64,000 nucleotides of DNA from UBA2357 sp046295975 (lineage in GTDB: Bacteria > Pseudomonadota > Gammaproteobacteria > Burkholderiales > Rhodocyclaceae), in NCBI GenBank assembly GCA_046295975.1, contig JBKBMG010000030.1:4339-68338 (forward strand), in the 5' to 3' direction. A program made the position numbers and the translations under genes. Below are positions 8,477 to 17,133 of the stretch, one piece after another (the first letter of the stretch is position 1; every line of letters begins with the position of its first letter). The notes under the pieces were generated by a model. That model had not been told where the DNA came from and did not search any database. It saw nothing but the letters and a program-made list of their open reading frames with translations.

Positions 8477-9592
8477 TCAGGCGCGCGCAAGCGCGGCGGT
8501 GGCAACCTCGACGCGCGCGCCGCGATTGTTGGCGCCCATGACGACCAGGCGCAGCGCGGGGTCGACCACGCCCGCCGCGCGGGCCGCCGCGATCGCCCCT
8601 GCCGCCTCGTCGGCCGAACGCAGAAAGGCGAAACCGGTGGGACCCCACGAACTCTGGCCGATGCCAGCGGCGTAGTGACTGCCGATCCACTCGACCACCC
8701 GGGCAACGGCCGCGCCGGTGTACATGGAACCCCCCTGGGCCGGCGCGAAGTAGTCGCCGATCAACCGCTGGATGGCACTGACGCCGGCGGCGAAGGGTTC
8801 GAACCGGCGTTCGATCGCACCCGGCAGCACCCGCATCAGAACCTGATGGCAGAGGTCGGCAGCGAATTCCCTGGGAAACGGCTGAAGCCTGTCCATGGCC
8901 ACCCGCTCGGCGCTGCCGCTGAGGCCGTCGATGCGATCGTCGAGCACCAGTACCACCCGCCAGTCGACGGGAAAGGCAATGCGCGCCAGCAGCGGCGCGG
9001 TGGCGCCGTCCGGACCCGGCCCGCCGTCCAGCAGCAGGCCACCCTGGTCGAAACCGGCAATGCCCACGCCCGAGCGCTCGCCCCGCCCCAGCACGGTGGC
9101 GATGCGGCGGGTACTCCAGTCCAGCCCGTGCAGGGTGCAGAAGGCCCGGCCCAGCGCGAGCGCAAGCTGAGTGCCGGAACCGAAGCCGGAGTGTGCCGGC
9201 GGCATGGCCGACAACACCACCTGAAGCGGCTGCGCGAGCCCGCTCTCACGCTGCAGGGCGGCCAGATAGCGGGCCATACGTTCGGCGGCGTCGCCGCTGC
9301 AGCACTCGTCGATCCGTATCCGCTGGTGCAGGCCATGGCCCAGCCCGGTGGCGGTTGCGCCCGCGGGATCGGAGTCGCCCTCCGCGAACTGCAGGCGCAG
9401 CCGCGTGGCGAAACCGTCCAACACCAGGCCGAGACTGGCGAAGCGCCGCCCCAGCGAGGCACTGGGATCGAGAAATCCGAGGTGCAGGCGCGCGGGCGAA
9501 CTGACGTCGACCACCGTCGCGGGGTGCGGGGCGAGGTCAGGCGGGGTGCCGATGTCGGCGTCGAAACGGGTGCGAAGCGTGGTTTTGATCAT
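8477..9592 (-). CDS. mptG: Beta-ribofuranosylaminobenzene 5'-phosphate synthase (beta-RFAP synthase)
   Basis: This GHMP-kinase-fold enzyme condenses p-aminobenzoate or p-hydroxybenzoate with PRPP, with loss of CO2, in the first committed step of H4MPT synthesis. The 371-residue protein has the N-terminal SSPARLHLGFLDPSASLGRR block and the GHMP glycine-rich motif PPAHSGFGSGT at residues 131-141, followed by GIAGFDQGGLLLDGG and SSWGPTGFAF near the C-terminus. These match beta-RFAP synthases rather than sugar or mevalonate kinases. It lies between the CitG-like gene and mtdB. The ATG at 9592 begins MIKTTLRTRFDADIG; a start nearer the conserved block cannot be excluded. Confidence 0.9.
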   Translation of the reverse strand: MIKTTLRTRFDADIGTPPDLAPHPATVVDVSSPARLHLGFLDPSASLGRRFASLGLVLDGFATRLRLQFAEGDSDPAGATATGLGHGLHQRIRIDECCSGDAAERMARYLAALQRESGLAQPLQVVLSAMPPAHSGFGSGTQLALALGRAFCTLHGLDWSTRRIATVLGRGERSGVGIAGFDQGGLLLDGGPGPDGATAPLLARIAFPVDWRVVLVLDDRIDGLSGSAERVAMDRLQPFPREFAADLCHQVLMRVLPGAIERRFEPFAAGVSAIQRLIGDYFAPAQGGSMYTGAAVARVVEWIGSHYAAGIGQSSWGPTGFAFLRSADEAAGAIAAARAAGVVDPALRLVVMGANNRGARVEVATAALARA

Positions 9593-9689
9593 TCCTGGTC
9601 GCGCCCGGCCCGCAAAGGCCGGACGTCACGGTGGTCTCCACTCGTTTTAGCAAGCATCGTTCCAGCCCCGCCAGCGGCGCGTGCGGGGG

Positions 9690-10778
9690 TCAGGTTTCAC
9701 CCATCAGCCCGGGGGCCAGCGCCGCGGCGAGGAACAGCGTGCACACAGTGAGGTCGGCGCTGGTGCCCGGGTTGAGGCCGCGGGCCTTCAGATCCTCGTC
9801 CCACGCGGCAAGCGCGTCGGCCATGCGGGAATGGGTTGCCGAAGCGGGGCTCCCCTTCGCGTCGGGATGGACCGCCAACGCGGTGTGCCCTGCCCCGTCC
9901 TCGCCCGCAGCGGTGTCGCCCGTAGCATCCAGACGCAGCCACCAGTGACGCGCCTCCTTCCGCAGCTGCGCCGCGGCAGCGGCGCCATGCTTGCGCACGA
10001 CATGGGAATCCGGGTAGGTGGCAAGCCATGTCAGATACACCCGCAACACGCGCTCAGCGTGGGTGGCGGCGGGCGCGCGCGCAGCCGACAGACCCAGCGC
10101 GAACACCTGCTCGAAACCGTTGGCGTATTGCGCGGCGATCAGGTCGCGCCCGGCGGCGAGCGACATGGCCGCGCGCAGTCCGATGCTGGGCGGCCGGCGC
10201 ACGTCTTCGGCGTCGGCCTGTCCCAGACCACCGGGGTTGGCGAGGGCGATGGCCCGATAGGCCGCGGCGGCGTCATCAAGGTCGAGCGTGTCGAGCACCT
10301 GCAACACGGCCGGGCGCAACACCGCTTCGGAGAAGCCGACCGTGCCGTTCGCTTGCGTCCCACGGGCTTGCCCGCCCCAGGCAGCAACCGCCCCCGCACA
10401 CCCTGGCGCATCCGGTAGGGCGTGCGGCGCCGCCTGTGGTGTGGCGGCGAGTTGCAGCGCACACCCCAGCGGCGCACACAGCAGCAAGATGCCGAGATTG
10501 GTGTTGCAACCGGCCACGCGTTGAGTAGCGGCCACGGCCGCCTCCAGTCGCGCCCCCACCGACCGCCCAGGCTCAAACAGGCAGGCGGCGGCGGCACGCG
10601 CGCTGTCGAGGAACTGCTGGGCCTGCATACCGTGTCCCGGCGACGCCAGGCGGTCGTGGCCGGGCTTGCGCACCGCACCCCCCTGCCCCCAGCCCATTTC
10701 CAAGGCGAGGATGCGCGCGGCCTCGGCTTGGTCCGGTCCCTCCCCCTTGCCCCGCATGTCACCGGACTGTGCGCTCAT
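9690..10778 (-). CDS. CitG/MdcB-like triphosphoribosyl-dephospho-CoA synthase family protein
   Basis: This 362-residue protein belongs to the CitG family, whose characterised members transfer a triphosphoribosyl group onto dephospho-CoA. In H4MPT-using methylotrophs a member is repeatedly linked to cofactor genes, so a related phosphoribosyl transfer in H4MPT synthesis is plausible but unproven. Family features seen are SPGHGMQAQQFLDSA, NTNLGILLLCAPL, LANPGGLGQADAEDV and the C-terminal GLNPGTSADLTVCTLFLAA. No citrate- or malonate-decarboxylase genes are nearby, which argues against the classical role. The ATG at 10778 follows AAGGGG; a longer frame to 10865 would run into the upstream ATP-grasp gene. 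Confidence 0.85.
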   Translation of the reverse strand: MSAQSGDMRGKGEGPDQAEAARILALEMGWGQGGAVRKPGHDRLASPGHGMQAQQFLDSARAAAACLFEPGRSVGARLEAAVAATQRVAGCNTNLGILLLCAPLGCALQLAATPQAAPHALPDAPGCAGAVAAWGGQARGTQANGTVGFSEAVLRPAVLQVLDTLDLDDAAAAYRAIALANPGGLGQADAEDVRRPPSIGLRAAMSLAAGRDLIAAQYANGFEQVFALGLSAARAPAATHAERVLRVYLTWLATYPDSHVVRKHGAAAAAQLRKEARHWWLRLDATGDTAAGEDGAGHTALAVHPDAKGSPASATHSRMADALAAWDEDLKARGLNPGTSADLTVCTLFLAAALAPGLMGET

Positions 10779-10789
10779 CGCATGCCCCT

Positions 10790-12085
10790 TCACCGTTGTC
10801 GTTTTCCCGCGTGCGCCGCAGCACTCAAGCGCATCGTTTGGTTCGACCGCCCCCCATCTGCCCACCCCGTCGCGCCGTTCAAGACCTCGCGGACCCTCCG
10901 CGCCTGGGCGGCGAGTCGCTCGACAACCACCCCCTCGTTTTCACCTTCGGCCCGCACGGTGCAGACCGGATCGCCCGACGACAGCCGCGTTCCCGGCTGC
11001 GGAATGTCGCAGCACTCCGGCTGTGCCAACAGACAGGCGGCCTGTTCCTTGTCGATGTCGACCGGTCGGTTGGCATACACCGTTTCGAAACCGCGCACCA
11101 CTGCGGAGGACGCCACTATCGTCGGCGGCGGGGGCAAGGCGCCGATGCGGCACGCGGCCACATGGGCGCGTACCAACCCACCCGGCACGGCGTCGTCGAA
11201 CAGGGCCAGACTTGCAGTGGGACGCGGATTGAGCTCCAGCAGCCAGGCGTCGCCCGCCTCGTCCAGCAGGAAGTCGATGCCGTTCAAGCCCACCAGCCCG
11301 AGCGCCACGACGAGACGGGCGACCACCTGCTCCACCCACGCCGCGCAGGCGCCCGGCACTCTGACCGGGCCTATGCCACCGTAATAGACGAAGGGTCGCC
11401 GTCCGCGGCTGCGCATACTTTGACGCGCGATGCCAAGCACCCGCGCGCGCGCGCCGTCGGCAAGAAACAAGGCCGACAAGGGCATACCCTGCGTGCGCCG
11501 CTGGAAGTACCACGCCCCCGGGGCGGTGGCGGTGGCAGCGTCGCCGCACACTGCAGGCCAGCCGATGTCGCGCAACGAGGCCTGGGTGAGTGCGCGCACA
11601 TGCCAGCCGCCGCAGGCGTGAGCGTTCTTCACCAGCCAGCCGGCAGGCGGGACGATGGGCCGCCCGGCAGGATGTTCCGGGGGAATGAAACAGGTTTCCG
11701 GGTGGGGAACAGAGAGCGCACGCAGCAAGGCGAAAAAGGCGCGCGGCGTGCGCACCTGCGCCACCAGCTCGGGTGGGTTGCCCAGCGGCGCCACGACCTT
11801 GGCCGCGGCGGCAAGCACATCGGGACAGGCTTCAAAACCGCTGCCAGCCATCCACCCGACAAAGCCGGGGCGGTTGCGCAAGGCCTGGAGCGCGGAGACC
11901 AGCGCAGCGCCGTCCAGCACCAGGCCACCACCCGAGATGCCGCGCCATTCGCCGATCTGCCGAGTGTCGAGATCGCCGAATACGTCCAGCGCCACGGGCG
12001 TGAAACCGCCCGTGCGGGCGCTGTGTGCGAGCGCGCGGGCCGACAGGGCGGCAAGCACGAGCAACGGCGTGGGTGAAATCGTCAT
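10790..12085 (-). CDS. ATP-grasp domain protein of the H4MPT cluster
   Basis: The 431-residue product is an ATP-grasp protein of the COG2232 type. It shows the ATP-binding strand WLVKNAHACGGWHVR near the middle, FFALLRALSVPHPETCF upstream and the metal-binding LLELNPRPTASLALFDD (residues about 310-330). Such proteins ligate a carboxylate to an amine or thiol with ATP. Orthologues occur in methylotroph H4MPT clusters and are needed for the cofactor in Methylobacterium, but the exact reaction is not known to me. It is the first gene of the long minus-strand run. The ATG at 12085 is chosen; a GTG two codons upstream is possible, and the remaining upstream frame to 12511 is non-coding in style. 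Confidence 0.82.
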   Translation of the reverse strand: MTISPTPLLVLAALSARALAHSARTGGFTPVALDVFGDLDTRQIGEWRGISGGGLVLDGAALVSALQALRNRPGFVGWMAGSGFEACPDVLAAAAKVVAPLGNPPELVAQVRTPRAFFALLRALSVPHPETCFIPPEHPAGRPIVPPAGWLVKNAHACGGWHVRALTQASLRDIGWPAVCGDAATATAPGAWYFQRRTQGMPLSALFLADGARARVLGIARQSMRSRGRRPFVYYGGIGPVRVPGACAAWVEQVVARLVVALGLVGLNGIDFLLDEAGDAWLLELNPRPTASLALFDDAVPGGLVRAHVAACRIGALPPPPTIVASSAVVRGFETVYANRPVDIDKEQAACLLAQPECCDIPQPGTRLSSGDPVCTVRAEGENEGVVVERLAAQARRVREVLNGATGWADGGRSNQTMRLSAAAHAGKRQR

Positions 12086-12224
12086 CCTCACATTCTGAGG
12101 GACGAGCGCGGGTACGCGCCACTGCGAATAGCTGGTGGCGACATCGCCGTTGCTGCCGGCCCTCGCCAGCGTGCAGTGGATACCCCGAGAGGGCAGCAGG
12201 CGGATGGAGCGAACGTCCACCGGT

Positions 12225-12279
12225 GACCGGCGACCGGCGACCGGCCAACACCACGGCCGACCACGGCCGAACACGGCCA
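12225..12279. repeat. Two short tandem repeats upstream of xoxF
   Basis: GACCGGC occurs three times head to tail at 12225-12245. It is followed by CCACGGCCGA repeated about 2.9 times at 12251-12279, the last copy being changed to ACACGGCCAG. They lie about 230 bases upstream of the sigma-54-type promoter; an activator-binding role is possible but unsupported. Confidence 0.75.
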
Positions 12280-12505
12280 GCCCCGCTCTGTACCAAAAAG
12301 TAGCACCTGCCCCATATTTAAGCAGGACGTGGACTGTACTCTGCGCGACCACGCAGGGCGTTGACACCCGCGCGCTCGGGGTGCGAACGGAACACCGTGT
12401 GTACCCGTGTCTTCCCGCGGATTTCCCAAGGACTTCCCGGGCATCCCCCATCCACGCCTGCACGCCGCATGACCGGGAAGCGGTTGCCAACGCGTTTCGG
12501 GACGC

Positions 12506-12521
12506 TGGCACAGCCTTTGCA
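12506..12521 (+). promoter_or_regulatory. Candidate sigma-54 (RpoN) promoter of xoxF
   Basis: TGGCACAGCCTTTGCA fits the -24/-12 consensus TGGCAC-N5-TTGCA exactly in both elements and spacing. It is on the strand of xoxF, about 220 bases upstream of its ATG. No enhancer-binding activator gene is in the window. A single consensus match can arise by chance, so this is a prediction. Confidence 0.5.
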
Positions 12522-12743
12522 TCTGAGCACTTAGTTTCGCGAGCGCTACACGGTCACCCCCGCAAGTGCGCCACGAACGAGGCAACCACACAGGCCCCCA
12601 CCCGGACCTGTGTCCGGGTGCCCTGGCAAGCCGGCGCAGACCGGTTGTAAAAGCATGTGGCAACAGACCTCGTATGCCGCGGCGAGTCGTCTGCTTGGTT
12701 TGGCGTGGCAAACACTCAGTGTAGATAAAGTGAGGAGACAATA

Positions 12744-14582
12744 ATGAATCAAACCGGGAAACCCGCTCGGCGCTGTCCGCAACTCCTGGCCGCATTGCTG
12801 CTCGCACTTCCGGGGCTCGCCCTGGCCAACGCCGATCTGAAGAGCAAGATCGACAATCCGTCCAACTGGGCGGCCCAGGCCGGTGACTTCTTCAACCAGC
12901 GTTACAGCAAGCTCGACCAGATCAACAAGGACAACGTCGGCAAGATGCAGGTCGCATGGACCTTTTCCACCGGCGTGCTGCGCGGCCACGAGGGGTCGCC
13001 ACTGGTGGTCGACGGCATGATGTACATCCACACGCCGTTCCCGAACAAGGTGTTCGCGATGGATCTGGACACCCAGAAGATCGTCTGGCGCCACGAGCCG
13101 CGGCAGGATCCGTCGGTGATCGCGCAGATGTGCTGCGACACCGTGTATCGCGGCCTCGCCTATGCCGAAGGCAAGATCTTCCTGCAACAGGCCGACAGCA
13201 CCCTGGTCGCGCTCGATGCCAAGGACGGCAAGGTACTGTGGAGCGTGGTGAATGGCGATCCCAAGCTCGGCGCGGTAAACACCAATGCCCCGCACGTGTT
13301 CGGCGACAAGGTGATCACCGGCATTTCCGGCGGTGAATGGGGTGTGCGCGGCTTCCTCGCCGCCTACGACATCAACACCGGCAATCAGGTGTGGAAAGGC
13401 TACAGCGTCGGCCCCGACGACGAGATGCTGATGGACCCCGAGAAGACGATGACCTGGACCGACGGCGAACTCAAGCCGGTGGGCAAGGATTCGTCACTCA
13501 AGACCTGGGAAGGCGACCAGTGGAAGATCGGCGGCGGCACCACCTGGGGCTGGTTCAGCTACGACCCCGAATTGAACCTGGTTTACTACGGGAGCGGCAA
13601 CCCCTCCACCTGGAACCCGTCCCAGCGTCCCGGTGACAACAAGTGGACGATGACCATCTTCGCGCGTGACCTGGACACCGGCGCGGCCAAGTGGGTCTAC
13701 CAGATGACCCCACACGACGAGTGGGACTACGACGGCGTGAACGAGATGATCCTCGCCGACATCAAGGTCAAGGGCAAGGATACCAAGGCGCTGGTGCACT
13801 TCGACCGCAACGGCTTCGCCTACACCATGGATCGCACCAACGGCGCCCTGCTGGTGGCCGAGAAGTTCGACCCGACGGTGAACTGGGCCACCCACGTCGA
13901 CATGACCACCGGCCGCCCGCAGGTGGTGCCGCAGTACTCCACCTCCAAGTTCACCAACCCCGACCACGGTCCGGACGTGAACGTGAAGGGCATCTGCCCC
14001 GCCGCGCTCGGCACCAAGGACCAGCAGCCCGCCTCCTTCGACCCCAACACCGGCCTGTTCTACGTGCCCACCAACCATGTGTGCATGGACTACGAGCCGT
14101 TCGAGGTCGAGTACGTGGCTGGCCAGCCGTACGTGGGTGCCACCCTGTCGATGTTCCCGACGCCGAACAGCCATGGCGGCATGGGCAACTTCATCGCCTG
14201 GGATGCGGGTGAAGGCAAGATTGTGCAGACCAAGCCGGAGAAGTTCTCGGTATGGAGCGGCTCGCTCAACACCGCCGGCGGCATTTCCTGCTTCGGCACG
14301 CTGGAAGGCTACCTGAAGTGCGTTGATGTGAATGACATCAACAAGGAACTGTACAGCTTCAAGACCCCGTCCGGCATCATCGGCAACGTGTTCACCTACG
14401 AGCACAAGGGCAAGCAGTACCTCGGCGTGTTCTCGGGCATTGGCGGCTGGGCCGGCATCGGCATGGCGGCCGGTCTCGAGGAAGACAGCGACGGCCTGGG
14501 TGCAGTGGGCGGCTACCGCGAACTGGCGGACTACACCCAGCTGGGTGGTTCGCTGACGATCTTCGCGCTGCCGAACAACTGA
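12744..14582 (+). CDS. xoxF: Lanthanide-type PQQ methanol dehydrogenase XoxF
   Basis: XoxF oxidises methanol (and often formaldehyde) in the periplasm using PQQ and a light lanthanide. The 612-residue precursor has a signal peptide of about 28 residues ending ALA-NADLK, the adjacent disulfide cysteines Cys130-Cys131 and several propeller repeats with W-docking motifs. The decisive signature is WDYDGVNE: the catalytic Asp328 is followed two residues later by Asp330, which coordinates the lanthanide and replaces the Ala of calcium-dependent MxaF. AGGAGA precedes the ATG. The next genes are its cytochrome and XoxJ, and no mxaI small subunit is present. I cannot assign the XoxF clade (1-5) without a tree. 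Confidence 0.96.
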   Translation: MNQTGKPARRCPQLLAALLLALPGLALANADLKSKIDNPSNWAAQAGDFFNQRYSKLDQINKDNVGKMQVAWTFSTGVLRGHEGSPLVVDGMMYIHTPFPNKVFAMDLDTQKIVWRHEPRQDPSVIAQMCCDTVYRGLAYAEGKIFLQQADSTLVALDAKDGKVLWSVVNGDPKLGAVNTNAPHVFGDKVITGISGGEWGVRGFLAAYDINTGNQVWKGYSVGPDDEMLMDPEKTMTWTDGELKPVGKDSSLKTWEGDQWKIGGGTTWGWFSYDPELNLVYYGSGNPSTWNPSQRPGDNKWTMTIFARDLDTGAAKWVYQMTPHDEWDYDGVNEMILADIKVKGKDTKALVHFDRNGFAYTMDRTNGALLVAEKFDPTVNWATHVDMTTGRPQVVPQYSTSKFTNPDHGPDVNVKGICPAALGTKDQQPASFDPNTGLFYVPTNHVCMDYEPFEVEYVAGQPYVGATLSMFPTPNSHGGMGNFIAWDAGEGKIVQTKPEKFSVWSGSLNTAGGISCFGTLEGYLKCVDVNDINKELYSFKTPSGIIGNVFTYEHKGKQYLGVFSGIGGWAGIGMAAGLEEDSDGLGAVGGYRELADYTQLGGSLTIFALPNN

Positions 14583-14621
14583 CAACCCAAGCCATCCGAA
14601 ACCACGTTTGACCCGACCATC

Positions 14622-14646
14622 GGACCGCGGGCTCCACCCGCGGTCC
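14622..14646 (+). terminator. Intercistronic hairpin between xoxF and xoxG
   Basis: GGACCGCGGG, loop CTCCA, CCCGCGGTCC forms a perfect 10-bp GC-rich stem 40 bases after the xoxF stop. There is no T-run, so it is more likely an mRNA-stabilising or attenuating hairpin that sets a high xoxF:xoxG ratio than a full terminator. Confidence 0.5.
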
Positions 14647-14766
14647 GGTCGCCCGGAACACGAGAACGAAGGGCGGAATTGCCAATCCAACCGCAAACAA
14701 AATCAAGCGCCCACGAGGTGCGACACATTACAAGAGGGCCGCGTGCCCAATATGGAGGAGTCGTAG

Positions 14767-15195
14767 ATGAGACCCGTGCAGTTCGCCGTTGCCATTGCCC
14801 TTGCAGCCCTGTATTTCGGCGGCGCGACCCAGGCGCAGGACGCCAAGGCCGCTACCAAGCCGAGCGAAGAAAACACACCGCTCTACACCGTCGTGGATGG
14901 CTACAAGGTCGACCCCGACACCCTGACCGGTTTCCGCACCTGGCGTGCCGCCGCCTGTGACCGTTGTCACGGCGCCAACCAGGAAGGCATGGTCGGTCCC
15001 TCGCTGATCGAAAGCCTGAAGGTCATCAGCAAGGAAGAATTCATCGCCGTGATACGAGATGGCAGGCTTGAAAAAGGCATGCAGAGTTTCGGCAACGACC
15101 CACGCGTGATGGACAACATCGACCAGCTCTACGCCTATCTCAAAGGACGTTCCGACGGCGCGATCACCCGCGCGCGCGTGTCGGCCATCGAATAA
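14767..15195 (+). CDS. xoxG: Cytochrome c XoxG (cytochrome cL-like electron acceptor)
   Basis: This 142-residue exported class I cytochrome c is the expected electron acceptor of XoxF. A signal peptide covers about residues 1-23 (ending TQAQ). The single haem site is CDRCH at residues 64-68, and Met105 in LEKGMQSFG is the probable distal ligand. The small size and GxxCDRCHGANQEGMVGPSL arrangement are typical of XoxG-type cytochromes. The ATG follows GGAGGAG closely. It lies 184 bases after xoxF, behind the 14622-14646 hairpin, and 27 bases before xoxJ. Confidence 0.93.
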   Translation: MRPVQFAVAIALAALYFGGATQAQDAKAATKPSEENTPLYTVVDGYKVDPDTLTGFRTWRAAACDRCHGANQEGMVGPSLIESLKVISKEEFIAVIRDGRLEKGMQSFGNDPRVMDNIDQLYAYLKGRSDGAITRARVSAIE

Positions 15196-15222
15196 CGCCC
15201 GCCCGGCGGGAGGAGAGGTCAC

Positions 15223-16122
15223 ATGACACCCACTCGAATCGGGCGCGCGACGCACCCCGTGCGGCAGCTTGCCGGCGGACTGCTTGCATCGTGCGCAATC
15301 GCCCTGCTGGCTACGGTCGCGTCCCCCGCGCATGCGCTGGAAGGCGCGAAGGAACGCGGCGCGCTGCGCGTGTGCCAGGACCCCAACAACCTGCCCTTCT
15401 CCAACGACCAAGAGGAAGGCTTCGAAAACCGCATCGCCGAGATGTTCGCTGAGCACCTGGGCGTACCGGTAACCTACTTCAACTACCCGCAACGCTTCGT
15501 CTTCATACGCAATACCCTGCGCTACAAGCTGCCTGGCAAGGACTACCCCTGCGACATCATCATGGGTCTTCCCGTGGGTTTCGACCAGACCGCCATCACC
15601 AAGCCGTATTACCGTTCCACCTATGCGATGGTATTCCCCCAGGGCAAAGGGCTGGACGAGGTCAAGAGCGTCGAGGACTTCCTCGCGCTCGGCCCCGACA
15701 AGCTCAAGACGCTGAAGATCGGCCTGTACGACAAGTCGCCGGTTTCCCGCTGGATGGACCGACACGACCTGGTCGATCAGGGCGTGCCCTACCAGACGAT
15801 CAACATGGACATGGATCACTATGTCGGAGACATCATCGACAAGGATCTGGTGGGCGGCAAGATCGACGTCGCCATCGTCTGGGGACCGGTAGCCGGTTAC
15901 TACGCGAACAAAATGGATCCGCCGCTGAAGGTGGTGCCGATGAAGTCCGAACCCGGCATCAAGTTCGACTTCGAATTCGGCATGGGTTTGCGCCGCGGCG
16001 AACCGGAATGGCGCAAGGAAATCGAGTCCTTCATCGATTCCCACCAGACGGAAATCGAGCAGATTCTCAAGACCTATCACGTACCCTTGATCGACGAGGC
16101 GCTTGAGCCCATCGCCCAATGA
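15223..16122 (+). CDS. xoxJ: XoxJ periplasmic binding-protein-like partner of methanol dehydrogenase
   Basis: XoxJ is a periplasmic solute-binding-fold protein required with XoxF and XoxG; it is thought to help activate or assemble the dehydrogenase. The 299-residue precursor has a twin-Arg-poor, hydrophobic signal region to about residue 39 (PAHALEG). The mature part begins RGALRVCQDPNNLPFSND, the signature of quinoprotein-associated MxaJ/XoxJ proteins, followed by CDIIMGLPVGFDQ and DVAIVWGPVAGYYA. GGAGGAGAGG precedes the ATG. Order xoxF-xoxG-xoxJ is the classical arrangement. Confidence 0.94.
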   Translation: MTPTRIGRATHPVRQLAGGLLASCAIALLATVASPAHALEGAKERGALRVCQDPNNLPFSNDQEEGFENRIAEMFAEHLGVPVTYFNYPQRFVFIRNTLRYKLPGKDYPCDIIMGLPVGFDQTAITKPYYRSTYAMVFPQGKGLDEVKSVEDFLALGPDKLKTLKIGLYDKSPVSRWMDRHDLVDQGVPYQTINMDMDHYVGDIIDKDLVGGKIDVAIVWGPVAGYYANKMDPPLKVVPMKSEPGIKFDFEFGMGLRRGEPEWRKEIESFIDSHQTEIEQILKTYHVPLIDEALEPIAQ

Positions 16123-16371
16123 CGCGCAACCCGAACCTGAAACCCGGTCGATCCCATCGACCCTGAAGACCTCACCGAGGACGGCGGGCCTCACGGCCCG
16201 TCGCCCACCCGCGACCCAGTTCATACAGGGGCTTGCATGCATCCCGTCCCACGGCGCAATCAGCACACCCGGTCCGCTCCCCCCGTTCATCTGCACACGC
16301 AAGGCCGCGCGCTTGAGCCGCATGCCGGGCCACCGCCGGCGTCATCGCCACGCACCGGACGCTTGACCGCG

Positions 16372-17097
16372 ATGACCGCCCTGCTCGCCGTTGCCACGGC
16401 GCTGATCTGGCCCGCCGCGGCGAGCGCCCAGGCGATCGCGCCCACCGCGCCCCAGGCGCCGGCCACCGACTATTCGGAGGCGGAAACAGCCATCTTCCTC
16501 AGCGAGCACCTCGCGGGCCTGGCCCCGCCGCGCACGCTGGAGTACCACTTCCGCAAGCACGGCTCGCTCGAGCAGGCGTTCGAGGACAAGGTCAGGTTGA
16601 AACTCGCCCCCACCGACAGCGGCGGCTGCTGCGACGCCACCGCCGATTTCCTGAGCGGCATGCACAGCACCAGCCTGCCCGAAGTCGAGGATGCGCGCGC
16701 CAACCCGGTGATCCTGTACTTTCTCGAGCACGACGTGCGCGACATGAACCGGCTCACCCAGGGCCAGCCCAACCACTTCCGCAAACGCATCCGCATGGCG
16801 ATCTTCAACGGCGCGAAGGTGGATCCGGTGCAACTCACCTACCAGGGCCAGTCCGTGGCCGCACGCCGGGTCAGCTTCACCCCCTACGCCGACGACCCCA
16901 ACCGCCACCGCTTCGCCCGCTACGCCGACAAGCACTACGTGTTCTGGCTGTCGAACGCCGTACCCGGCGGAGTGTTCGGCATGGCGACCTGGATGCGCGA
17001 CAGCGAGACAGCCCCAGGGCACGCCCAACCACTGGTCGCCGAGGAACTGTACCTCGACGGCGCCACCCCGCCCGATCTGGCCGCCAGTCTGCGCTAG
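16372..17097 (+). CDS. Exported protein of unknown function in the xox operon
   Basis: I do not recognise the family. From the ATG at 16372 the 241-residue protein starts with a clear signal peptide (MTALLAVATALIWPAAASAQA). The mature part has an adjacent cysteine pair in DSGGCCDATADF, followed by a segment rich in His, Arg and aromatic residues (GQPNHFRKRIRMAIFNGAKV, HYVFWLSNAVPGG) and ends without a membrane anchor. The open frame extends upstream to 16237, but the extra residues are proline/arginine-rich and unlike coding sequence. It lies 250 bases after xoxJ and just before another small exported protein, so a periplasmic accessory of methanol oxidation is the simplest guess. Confidence 0.75.
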   Translation: MTALLAVATALIWPAAASAQAIAPTAPQAPATDYSEAETAIFLSEHLAGLAPPRTLEYHFRKHGSLEQAFEDKVRLKLAPTDSGGCCDATADFLSGMHSTSLPEVEDARANPVILYFLEHDVRDMNRLTQGQPNHFRKRIRMAIFNGAKVDPVQLTYQGQSVAARRVSFTPYADDPNRHRFARYADKHYVFWLSNAVPGGVFGMATWMRDSETAPGHAQPLVAEELYLDGATPPDLAASLR

Positions 17098-17133
17098 TCG
17101 GCCGGGCCACGAAGACACACAGGAGACTGCGAC

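Larger units (their letters stand above)
12086..12743. other. Long regulatory spacer between the H4MPT cluster and xoxF
   Basis: These 658 bases separate two divergent operons and hold no convincing gene. They contain short tandem repeats (GACCGGC three times at 12225-12245; CCACGGCCGA nearly three times at 12251-12279), an AT-richer island near 12291-12320, a sigma-54-type promoter match at 12506-12521 and the xoxF ribosome binding site AGGAGA at about 12731. The promoter of the minus-strand ATP-grasp gene should lie near 12090-12200 but no clear -35/-10 pair was seen. Confidence 0.7.

Noticed and set aside
12546..13295. Minus-strand frame over the start of xoxF
   Set aside because: Antisense of xoxF and its leader; no family match.
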